Shown here piece by piece: positions 54,460 through 64,000 of a stretch of DNA of 64,000 nt; position 1 is the stretch's first letter, and every line of letters starts with the position of its first letter. Made by a program: the position numbers and the translations under genes. The DNA comes from Fragilariopsis cylindrus CCMP1102 (Eukaryota > Bacillariophyta > Bacillariophyceae > Bacillariales > Bacillariaceae): the NCBI GenBank assembly GCA_900095095.1, contig FMBT01000298.1, positions 620,001-684,000 of the forward strand, written 5' to 3'. The notes under the pieces were generated by a model that had not been told where the DNA came from, ran no database searches, and was given only the letters and a program-made list of their open reading frames with translations.

Positions 54460-55204
54460 GACGATAGCTATCGAATAATAATCGAATTTATTTGGTTCGA
54501 TTCAGTTTCTTGTCAGAATCAGCAACAGGCTAATGTTGTATAGATGAGGGATTAAAGATGATACGCAAACGATACGGTACGGTAAGGCAACAATATCAAT
54601 GCGTTTTACAAGGTCGCAGATCTTTTTGTGATCATTGTTGGTGTGTTGCCTCTCTAAAAAAATCTAGCTTTTTCACCAATGATGCACTGTGATGAAAAGG
54701 ACTGTAGTTTGTCGCGCTATTTTTTAATGTGACGACATACAGACCCGCGCCAAAATTCGAAAGTCGACTCGACTCACTCGAATCAATCCTCTGCTTTCGC
54801 GCCGCGTCAGTATGACCTACAAATTACGACTCACTCGAATCAAATCGAAATAAGAAGTAAAGTAGCCAACGTTCGCGTCAAAATCTAAAATAAGGGAGGG
54901 AGTCACGTAAAGGGAATGAGTCACACGTGGAAGTACAGTACGTTCCTCTACGTGATTGACACTTGAAACTGCATCCGAGATGCAAACATCAATATTCTCT
55001 CTGTTTATCATATTGACCTCTTTTTCAGGCTTGTTATTCGACTACTACTGGACTCGTTGTGTTGTCTCTATTCATAATTCTCCAATTGGAATGGAACTGA
55101 TAACAAAGAACAAGATAGTGATACCATTCAGTTCATTCAATCAACGAGCCTAGCTAGAAATGATGAGTCGATAAACGATCTGACACTATACTGTTCTTAT
55201 ACTG
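54460..55204. other. Intergenic, promoter of SPT16, no gene seen
   Basis: About 745 nt. It contains several CGACTCACTCGAATCAA-type repeats (about 54766-54842) and TACAGTA at 54934-54940. Frames at 54817-55153 are short and featureless. Confidence 0.45.
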
Positions 55205-55436
55205 ATGATAAATAACTCTGACAGCATGAATACTATGGCGCCGCTAATAATAAAAGCACAAAAATCAAAAATCAAATTATACTTTCCACGATGTCGATCA
55301 AAATCTACAGTAGTAGGTTTGATAATATTTTTACTTATTACTTGTTCGACTACAAGTACTGTATTAGCAAGTGTATCAACGTCACCGATTTTGTCTCAAA
55401 ACCAAAGAAAACGATGGACACAAAATAATGGTCAGA

Positions 55437-55468
<32 letters not shown>

Positions 55469-55627
55469 ATACCCGACGATGCCAATACTTGCAATGGAAG
55501 AACAATCGCCGACGATGCCAATACTTGTAATGGTAGGAAACGGAGAAATTTTCCAAACATTCTCCCCATCAACCATGATATCAAAAATAGAGTACAAGAA
55601 ATTTCAGGCGGGGTCAAATTACATTGA
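55205..55627 (+). CDS. Signal-anchor segment, probable 5' part of the START-domain gene
   Basis: A 140-codon frame with a clear hydrophobic anchor, STVVGLIIFLLITCSTTSTV (about residues 34-53), followed by a poly-serine run and two DDANTCNGR repeats. It may be the first exon of the next gene. A donor GTAGGA at about 55534 and an acceptor CTAG at about 55788 join in phase. Alternatively, two -1 changes (near 55610 and 55767) would give one continuous frame. On its own it would be a small membrane protein. Confidence 0.45.
55438..55467. repeat. (GTC)10 microsatellite in coding sequence
   Basis: Ten GTC triplets, read as a poly-serine tract in the frame used above. Confidence 0.95.
55475..55546. 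repeat. 36-nt degenerate tandem repeat
   Basis: Units start at 55475 and 55511, each beginning gacgatgccaatacttg, and encode a repeated DDANTCNGR motif. Confidence 0.8.
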
Positions 55628-55772
55628 CACGGTCTATACCTACCCTTAGAGATACCACCACCAAAAGAATAGACTCTGTCTCGTCGATCAATGGAAGGAA
55701 GCAACCTGCGCTGCTGCGGAATAATGACACGCTGGTAGATCCAGTCTCTATGAAAATAAAAAGTAAGAAATA

Positions 55773-57172
55773 ATGAGAAATATTCTAGATTTTCAAAAAA
55801 GTGGATTTTATTACGGGATTGATCTCGACACAATGATGTCTAAAAAAACGGACAGCAATATAGCAAAACAACGACCTCCCAAGCTGAAAGATACAATGAA
55901 CGAAGCACTAATAGAATTGAGATTGCTCCGACAAGAAATGGAACGTATGCGGATAGAGATGCAACAATTGAAACGAAAGATGGTAGGAGAAGATGATGAT
56001 GAAAATATAGATGAATATTCCAGCGAAGAAGCTAAGGCTAAGAGAATGACGATTCGACGAAAAAAAAAGAAGGAAGCTGAAAAATTAGCAGGTGAAATTG
56101 AAATCTGGGCTAATGCCTTATTGCAAGAAGGAGAAGAAGATGGATGGAAACGATTGGAGTGCAATAAAATGTTTAGAGCAAGCGTGAATGGGATGGAAAG
56201 AACCTCGGCCTACATGAAGTGGTTACCAGACTCTAGAGGTGAAAAGGCAGATAAAGAAGATCACAGCAAACATCCGTGTATAAAATGCTTTTCAACAATC
56301 GATGCTCCACTCGAAGTAGTTTGTACATACTTATCTCAACCTGATAAAAGTGTAGAATATAATGATGTTGTCGAACATCACAAGGATATAGAAACAATAT
56401 CTCCTAGTGCCAAAATATGTTGGAGTCAGTCTCCTCAAATATTGTTTGTCAAACCACGAGATTTTGTCACATTTTGTCATCACAGATGGAAGTCTGACGG
56501 GACAGAGGTTATTGTCAATCAAGCTTGTGAGCATCCAAAATTTCCTATAGAGAAAATGGAAAAAGAGGGAAAGTCTTGTCGTGGATATGCTCTCCGAGGA
56601 ATCAATAGTAAGTAAATACTTGTATTAGAATAACACGTCATCGACCATCTTTTGTTTATTTTCGTATTATTCTGCCTTTATTTTTTAAATTTGGAAAACG
56701 GCTGATACTAATCACTTGTTCGATCTCTTTAGTCCTCTCGAGATGCCCAGAAGATCCATCAAAGACAAGAATCGCTATCGTAGCACACGCCAATCCTGGA
56801 GGAGGATTACCGGAATGGGCAACAAAGACTGCTGTGAATGCAATGGCTCCGATAGAGCCGTTTAAGCTATTTCACAGAATCAATGAAAGGGTGACATACG
56901 CCCAACCTCAACTTAAGGAACGTATAGAAGAAGAAGCTGAGACGATGACGTCAACTAGAAGTTCGCGACCAGGAGGTATCTCACAATTAGGTTATGCCTG
57001 CTTTTGGCCGCAGGGTGGAGGTAAAGTAGAAAGTGATATTCCTCTTCAACAGCCATCAGATATGCCTATAAATCCAGAAAAAAATGACGTTGAAATGAAA
57101 TCAGTTGAAGAAATAACAAACATGGCAGAACCATACATAGACGATAATATACCAGACGAAAGTAGCATCTAA
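55773..57172 (+). CDS. START-domain lipid-binding protein
   Basis: Exons are 55773-56607 and 56733-57172, joined in phase by a 125-nt GT-AG intron. The 424-residue product starts with a coiled coil (about 45-70, LRLLRQEMERMRIEMQQLKR) and a basic helix. A START/Bet-v-1 type domain runs from about 110 to 340, with IKCFSTIDAPLEVVCTYL, YNDVVEHHKDIETI and FVKPRDFVTFCHHRW. Its C-terminal helix includes GGGLPEWATKTAVNAMAPIE, the typical closing helix. START proteins carry lipids or sterols between membranes; the ligand is unknown. The N-terminus is uncertain. If the upstream signal anchor belongs to it, the protein would be membrane-tethered. The C-terminal tail is polar and disordered. Confidence 0.85.
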
Positions 57173-57412
57173 TATGACATGGAGACGACCCGTGACTGAC
57201 GCTAAGCTAGCTAGAATATATATGTATACATATATATTAATAATATATATACATATTACAAGCATTTTGAAAATTAATTCCATTCATAGTAGCTGCACAT
57301 TATTTATAAATTTTAATTTCTACAATGGCTTATTCTAGAATACATTTTTGAAAATTATGAATCGAAGTGATTATTTGATGATGGGGGATAAATAGAACCA
57401 TGTACTGTTCTT

Positions 57413-59600
57413 CTATCGATTCCTACAGGAACTTTTACGTCTAGTAGAACGTTTCTTATATTCATCATCAGAAATGCTGTCGAATGTTGAGCCGACCATC
57501 GTCTGCTCCTCTTCAAACGTATTGTTGGCACACGTTTCTTCGTCCGACACAAAGCCATCATCCATATCATGGATCAAAAAATTACATCCTAACATCTTTT
57601 CGATAAAATTTAACGCGTCACGGTCGTATTCGCATCCTTTATTACTAATGTCCTTTGAACTTTTTCCTAATTTTCCTGCACTTCTTGGTGTACACAGTGA
57701 ATTTAACAATCCTGAACCTTGCTGCATATCTTCTGTGAGTGACGGGTCTATAACTCTTGAATCAGTTGTGCATAATGTCCCTTCTTCTTCGTCGAAAGAA
57801 TCCACGAGAACATCCTGCTGACCTAAAAGGGTACCAACATGTCTTCCAAGTTGTGTAAATGTAGATGATTCGTATAGGGTTTTGACAACTTTCAGGAATC
57901 GAACGAAACTGAAGTCGTTACACTGTGTCATTTTGGCTACAGAATTCGGTCGATCAGCTCGCGTGGACCACGAATATGGTAAATCAAGCATCATTCCGGT
58001 GTCACAGCAGTCGATGATGACAGTAACATGAACACCATACCGCATGGGTGCCAATAACGTCTTATAGATGAGCGTGTCACGAATGATTCCACTCTTATTA
58101 TAATCAGAAGGTGCAATTATTTCATCGTAACTTTCCACATTATTATTAATGGGAGAGTCAAGGATACGACCACCATGTCCTGCAAATTGAATAAAGACAG
58201 AATCTCCAGGTTGACTTTGCTCGGAAAGTGACTTAAACGCTTCAACAATGTTTGTAAACGTCGGTGATTTGTGCTCTTTATCATCAAGCAAAATAGTCAT
58301 CATATCATCAGTTTCGGGAAATCCATGAACATTAACAATATAATCCTTCATGGAACGAATATCGTCATGGCTTGCTTTTAATTCAGCGCCTTCTGTGCCA
58401 TGGTAATTACAACCTATCAATAGGGATCTCTTCTTTCCTGTTGATTTATCGAATGATTCAGGAACAAGTGAAAATGGTGTATTTAAGTCAAATTTTCGTG
58501 TAGAACTAATGGTCGGAGCTTGTACGTATTCAATATCATTTATTTCATTTTTCATTTTCCGTAGTAGGTCAGCCCAGGTAATTATAGATGGATTCGATTG
58601 GTCGTTCATGTCAAGAGACGCGAAGGTTGAATTACGAGTAAATGGAGCAAAAGTAGCAAGTGATTCATCGTCGTCGTCATCAAATAAATTATCTGCTGCC
58701 TCATCATTCTGTGCAGTATCTGCAGCCTCACTTGCTGCATCGTATAAAACTTTTAACATACTATTACTACATGCTCCACCATATGATCGTCCTGAATTTA
58801 AAATTAAAGAAAGTAGCAATTAAAAACAATAAAATCAAAGTGAGATGAGAGATGATATCAAGAAATAAGAATCCTGAATTTTAAGTATAATATTCATTCA
58901 GCAATGGTCATTGTTTCGTATTATTATACATATACTCACCTGGCTCTTGTGCTCCATCTGCCGCAATATATTCTTCACTTGTTGGCAAATCCCATACATT
59001 TCCATACCTTAAAAACGAACCACCAATCACTCTAACATCAGCTGGGATGAATGCTGCACTTTTCTTTGCATACTCTTCACTAGTAATATCGGTGACCATG
59101 CGTGTAAGTTCTGGATCGTCCCGTCTTGTTAAGGGTAACTTATTACTATTATTCGCAACAACTTGTAGGTATGCCATTAAATCTGCCATGGCTAAATTCA
59201 CAAGAACTTGATCATCCTTAATTATCGATTTTCGTCGTGACAATACATCATCTTTACGTTCTATATTCTTCTTGCTGCTGTTCTGCTTTTTATTTGATGC
59301 TGTTCTACTAATGTTGTTGTTGCTGCTGCTATGTCCTAATTTAGTCGAGGAGGCTGCAGGTGTGAGGGAAGGCATTGTTTGTAATTGGGTTGTACTATTC
59401 TTCTGAACCATGTCGGCGGTGATAGAATTACCCTTCTTCCCGTTTTCGGTTGGTTTTTTCTGGTTGTCGTTTGCTCTTTCTATCTGTCTAGGACTATTTG
59501 ATTTCTCTGTTTCAAAACGTCGTATCGGAATAATAACGTCACTGGGATTGTTTTTGTTCTTTTCTTCTTTCACGTGTGCCTGCGAGTCTGTGTTTCCCAT
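57413..59600 (-). CDS. Metacaspase, diatom-type, with N-myristoylation motif
   Basis: Exons are complement(58940..59600) and complement(57413..58791), joined in phase (679 residues). It begins MGNTDS, a good N-myristoylation motif. A disordered stretch follows, then a conserved region (LVNLAMADLMAYLQVVANNS, KSAAFIPADVRVIGGSF, GAQEPGRSYGG). The peptidase C14 p20 domain starts near KRSLLIGCNYHGTEGAELKA. The catalytic His426 is in FAGHGGR and the Cys pair is 482-483 in IIDCCDTGMM. Metacaspases cleave after Arg or Lys in a Ca-dependent way and are linked to stress and cell death in diatoms. Oddity: the residue after the catalytic Cys is Asp instead of the usual His (DCCHSG), and the following Ser is Thr. 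The C-terminal 170 residues are acidic and disordered. It may still be active. Confidence 0.9.
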
Positions 59601-60391
59601 TGTCGAAAGGCAGGGGGGGGAATTAACCACGTGAAGTACTGTGGTGGACTTTTTGATTGTGAATGAGAGAATCACTCTATTCTACTACAGTAATAGGTAA
59701 GATTTATAATAAGTTGAAGGAAGAATAGTGCTTATTTATTTCGCTGGTAGAAGTACCGTGCGATTTAATTGTTCTTTATGGATAGTAAAAAATTTCAATA
59801 CTTTCGCTAATTTTTTCCTGCGATGCATTTTGTGCTTTTTTCTTCATTGAATGCATGTGCCCCCCGGCGCAAAAAGTATGCGAATCAATATTTGATATAC
59901 GGTTATGAATACTATATAAAATCTATGAAGGACTAAATCAGTCCAAAGCTTCAAAATATAAAAAAGTTGAAAATAGGATCCAAACTTTTAAGAAAAGTAG
60001 TAGTCGTATAAATGTGATGACTACTTGAAGTAAGTTTCAAACATAGTGCGTTATGCATCCAGTTTCTTGTCCATTTTTAGCTGCTCCCACTAGGCGCACC
60101 ATGTAGGATATACCTTAGAAATAAGCACATCATAATATTACTGCAGTGGTAATTGAAAATATATTAAGAAGATAGCGGACTTGTGACAATGTCAAATATT
60201 TTATTACAACTTACTATGACGAGTTCTAATTTTTTTATTCTACTTTTGAAAGGAATATCATGTTTTTGAATAACAAATGTAGTTGAAATTAATGTTAATG
60301 TGTAGACGAATTCATTTTTCTTTAATCCAAAAAATAGCTACCGGCACAAAAAATGAATAACAATTATATATAATATATCTATATATATAAT
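59601..60391. other. Intergenic, no gene seen
   Basis: About 790 nt upstream of the metacaspase start and downstream of the next gene's stop (both on the - strand). It contains TACAGTA at 59686-59692 and no frame of interest. Confidence 0.45.
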
Positions 60392-62005
60392 TTATCCCGT
60401 TCGTCCAATCACTTTCCAAGTCTTTTTGAAGTCTTCTGTTTCAATGACAAGGTATCCTTCTACAACACCAGGCCCTTGAGCCTTAAACTTGACTGTGAAA
60501 TCTGTCGCTTCTCTTTGCTTGAGAGCACCCTCGGAAGGAGAACAAGTAAATTCCTTCGGTGAATCGTCAGTAAAGGCAGCCCGAAAATCTGCAAAGCCCA
60601 TATAAGGATTCTGATTTTGTTTTTGATTATTTTTTCAAAAGGATATATAATGTGAGAGAATTATTCAAGCCGTAAAAGATTAATTAACTACCAAGTTCGG
60701 TAAGTTGTTTTTGCTATTATTATTAGTAATAGCAGTAGCAGTATTTACCTTTAAACTCATTTCATGCACTGCGTAGCCGGCATTCATCTGACCTGTTAGA
60801 TCAATGGTACCTTCAATGTTCGTGTCAGCAGCGACAGCTCCGAATGCTTCGTCCATGTCGAATTCCTAAAGAAGTGATTAGAAGTATTTAAGTACAATAA
60901 AAAAGCAGAAGAAGAAAGAGAGTGAGTGAGAGAACTAGATGATAAACTCGATTCGATTCATCTTATTATTTGGAGAAAAATGCATTGTATAGAATGACAT
61001 GACATTCTCCCATCAACACACACACTGATATTTATTTTACTTACCTGATTACGTTCCACACCAAAGGATGCAAGGTTTCTCCAGTTTTCATCTTCCGTTG
61101 AATCGACGCTGTCAAAGTCTTCTGTCAAGGACCGTTGTGCTTTGCGTTTTTGCAATACTTCTTGTTGATTGTGCCTTATAAAATAAGTAATAGTTAACGG
61201 GGAAATTGTGCACGGGTGATTGTATGTGAAAGAGATTGTGAGTGAGTGAACCAAGAATGTAAAGGTAGGAAAACATTCAAGCATTCAAGCATTCGTAATA
61301 TGAAGACGATACCGTAGTGTGCCCAAAATAATTATATAAAATCAAAGTAAGTATAATAAAGGATATAATATATATCTCACCAATTTTCTAGTTGTTGCGC
61401 CCGGGAAGTATCAACACCTTGTTCAATTAAAGTATCCGCATATCCGGTATTAGTACCCCATGCATTTTTGGCTGTATTATAACGAGAACAATAAAAAAAA
61501 GACACAAATAGAAATTTGATAGTTTTTAAAATTAGAGTCGTGAGAAGATAGGATGTATTGAGAAATACAAGTACCGTATACCGCCTTATGACAACACGAA
61601 CTAACGTATGATTTGATTTGATTCGATTATCTTATTCTTACCAGACATTGATTTCGACTTGGCAATTGTGCTCATATCAAATTTATCTAATCCTTTATTA
61701 CCATCACCAGCAACACCCATCTGACCATCACCTCCATCAAACTCATCAAATTCTACATAACTATCCCAATCTCCTGGACCAGCACCAACAATTTTGTCCT
61801 TGGACATAACATTCGCTTCGCGTGCTTCTTCTGCTGGGATAGGATTAGAATCAGGTGCAGATAAATCCGCTGCTAGATCATCTAAGTACCCCATTCTTCT
61901 GGTAACAATAGTCGAGGTATGTGCTTTCGCCGGTGAAAACGATGTCACCGATGAGGTAGCCTCAAAGAAAGAGAGGGATGCGAGAGCAAATGAGGAAAAT
62001 TTCAT
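60392..62005 (-). CDS. Plastid-targeted protein of unknown function, five exons
   Basis: Exons are complement(61642..62005), complement(61381..61471), complement(61045..61174), complement(60749..60865) and complement(60392..60610). All junctions are GT-AG and in phase, giving 306 residues. The start MKFSSFALASLSFFEATSS, followed by VTSFSPA, is a signal peptide with an ASAFAP-like cleavage motif, so import into the plastid is likely. The mature part is polar with a helical middle (HNQQEVLQKRKAQRSLTEDF). The C-terminal domain (about 225-306) looks like a beta-rich sandwich: FTCSPSEGALKQREATDFTV and VVEGYLVIETEDFKKTWKV, resembling MSP-like or IgG-like folds. I do not recognise the family. The unusually intron-rich structure for this window suggests an old, conserved gene. 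Confidence 0.75.
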
Positions 62006-62555
62006 GATGATGTTGTTGTTGTTGTTGCTTTGAAAGAAATATTTATGTTGCTTCCTAACTTAATTGTAGTTTGATTGATATGGTTGCATGTACAGTAACT
62101 GAAGTTCTCATTCATTCCCTTCAAATCTGTCATCTGTTCCCATGTCTTCCCGAGAAATTATTTGATCAAAAGATCTTTCATTTTGCGTTCGCACGAGGAG
62201 AAAAACGATGTCAAAGCTGTTATTTTGCGCGCATCTGTTATTACGTATTGATAGACTTTGGTGTATGTACCGTGTATGTACCGTATAAAGATTTATATCA
62301 TACAGTACGGCTATATGCATATAGCATACTAATCATACTCTAATGAATTGCGAGATTTCGTTGAACGTCGATAAGCTTCGAAATGGCGTTTCACGCTGTT
62401 GTTACGTTGTACAATTTCCAATTTGAAATTGCTTGGATAGGTAACATATATTAGCAAACAATATCAGCCAGAGGAACTGAAGAGTTGATAGCAACTACTG
62501 TACGAGGAACAAAGACGATAATAATAGTATTAACAACTACCATAAAGATTTAAAG
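62006..62555. promoter_or_regulatory. Divergent promoter region
   Basis: A 550-nt gap between the plastid-type gene (-) and RPN7 (+). TACWGTA copies lie at 62091, 62301 and 62496. Frames at 62071-62343 are featureless. Confidence 0.45.
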
Positions 62556-64000
62556 ATGACTTCCGATGAGAAAATTGATGATGGGGCGAATGCCGAGGCA
62601 AAAAAGAAAACAACTACTACCAAAAAGGCAAAACTTGGTCAACCATCAGCATCGGAAGATTCAGCATCGCCGTATCCTGATATGGAATTAGCTCAACAAA
62701 TCCATAAGCTTACGGTGAAGGCATTTCACGGTGAAACTGGCGACGAGGATGGTTCTAATTTACAAACAAAGGTCTTAACTCGTATACGAGAAGAATTAGA
62801 AAATCCATCTTTGTATGAATACGTTGAAAGTAGTTTAGGCGTAACGACAGGAATATGGTCCATCGAAGATATTGCTGCAAAAAAAGAAAGTAATACTAAA
62901 ATGGTACAAACTCTTGAAGAAAAAGTTGATGATGCTAAAGAATCTGCTGGTGATATGGAGGTAATGGATGCACGGATTGAAATAGCCCGATTTGCTGCAA
63001 AGTCATTAACAGAAGATGAAGCGTTAGAGGCATATAAAAAACTATTAAATTTACCAAAAATTTCTAGTGGTAAAAAAATTGATGCTGTTATGGAATCGTC
63101 TCGTGTATCATCCTTTTATGGTGATTCTAAAAATGCATCGGAATCAATTGATCAAGTAAGTAACCACCCGTAATACCAGCGATCGTGACGAATTTGAATC
63201 GAATTTAATTTAATTGTGTCTGTGAAGGCATAGTCGTTCGTCATCGTCATCGTCATCATTATCATTATCATTTGCGACCCCACAACGCTCATCATCATTC
63301 TAATAATACTAACAATAATAATAATACCTTTCATATATTGTACCTTTCTTTGTTCTTTGTATTTATTTAGGCCAATAAGATTGTCACTGAGGGAGGTGGT
63401 GGAGACTGGGACCGTCGCAATCGTCTCAAGGTTTATCGTGGCCTTCAACGATTTTTGGAACGTGATATCAAGGGAGCGGCTGCACTCTTGATTGATTGTA
63501 TTGCAACCTTTTCTTGTAATGAAATATGTTCCTATCAAGAGTTTATTGTATATTCTATTTTATCCAATTTATTGCATCTACCTCGACCACTAATCAAGGA
63601 AAAAATTCTTGATGGACCTGAAATCTTGTCTGTTGCGAATGACATCCCTACTGTAGTAAGTAAAAAAAATTTAGTTTTACACTGCATGTGATATTCAACA
63701 ACACCGTCGATCCTGCAGTGAGCAGTGGAATAGATAAATATACTTTCTCATTTAAAAAAATCAAATTCACTCACTAACATAACCTCGCTGTTTTCCACTC
63801 GTGAAATTCATTCGCCCATTGTTGTTCTCTCTAAGATCAAACTGGTTCAATCCTTATATGATTGTGACTACAAGACATTTCTCAATGCAATGGTAGAAGT
63901 CGAACCGATTCTACAGGCAGATCGATACATCCAACCCCATTTATCGTTCTGGATGCGAGAACTTCATATTCTAGCATACAAGCAGTTTTTAGATTCGTAT
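62556..64000 (+). CDS. RPN7: 26S proteasome regulatory subunit Rpn7 (PSMD6), 3' end outside window
   Basis: Exons are 62556-63155, 63371-63655 and 63836 to beyond 64000, all joined in phase 0. The product starts with a low-complexity Lys/Thr stretch, then the Rpn7 helical repeats: ARIEIARFAAKSLTEDEALE, ANKIVTEGGGGDWDRRNRLK (a family hallmark), KVYRGLQRFLERDIKGAA and ATFSCNEICSYQEFIVYSIL. The third exon has LVQSLYDCDYKTFLNAMVEV followed by HLSFWMRELHILAYKQFLDS. The PCI domain will follow outside the window. Rpn7 is part of the lid of the 19S particle and holds Rpn3 and Rpn11 for ubiquitin-substrate processing. Only the N-terminal two thirds are visible. Confidence 0.95.

Overview
The window looks like nuclear DNA of a diatom (a photosynthetic stramenopile). 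It is AT-rich. Genes sit on both strands, mostly 0.3-1.2 kb apart, with short GT-AG introns of about 80-190 nt. Several products have a signal peptide followed by a diatom-type plastid presequence with an 'AF'-like cleavage motif. Single-copy eukaryotic genes (SKI2 helicase, SPT16, Rpn7, RAB3GAP2, adenosylhomocysteinase) exclude a bacterial source. I cannot name the species. I found no tRNA, rRNA, transposon or CRISPR array.

Layout. 1-11.5 kb: 3' part of a heat-shock-factor-type regulator, a peroxisomal SDR enoyl-CoA reductase with a C-terminal AKL signal, a sterol desaturase/fatty acid hydroxylase family enzyme, a SKI2-type RNA helicase with a 24-nt micro-exon, and a small disordered protein. 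12-17.6 kb: a PfkB sugar kinase, a small secreted or plastid protein, and a carotenoid-isomerase-like FAD enzyme. 18-23 kb: two secreted proteins side by side, a bacterial-type periplasmic-binding-protein fold and a six-exon tandem dienelactone hydrolase with a possible GPI tail. 24-30 kb: adenosylhomocysteinase with strong codon bias, an orphan protein, a plastid-type MsrB, and a DUF3172 plastid protein. 30.7-39 kb: a CID-domain RNA polymerase II CTD-binding protein, a double YccV/HspQ-domain plus TPR protein, a secretory-pathway DnaJ protein, and an M20 amidohydrolase. 40-50.6 kb: a basic nuclear-type protein, an HCF107/Mbb1-like HAT/TPR protein with a duplicated C-terminus, and the non-catalytic Rab3GAP subunit. 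50.8-64 kb: SPT16, a START-domain protein, a metacaspase, a five-exon plastid-type protein, and the proteasome lid subunit Rpn7, which runs off the window.

Most genes are unrelated housekeeping functions with no operon-like logic. Themes that recur are plastid proteins (isomerase, MsrB, DUF3172, HCF107-like, the five-exon gene), RNA and transcription factors (SKI2, CID protein, SPT16, HSF), and proteostasis (DnaJ, Rpn7, metacaspase, YccV/TPR).

Two window-wide observations stand out. First, four otherwise well-conserved genes are interrupted by single-base frame changes, nearly all of the -1 (missing base) kind. Consensus errors are the simplest explanation, but the pattern should be checked. 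Second, the palindromic heptamer TACWGTA is scattered through the non-coding DNA far more often than I would expect by chance, and I saw it only once in a coding exon.
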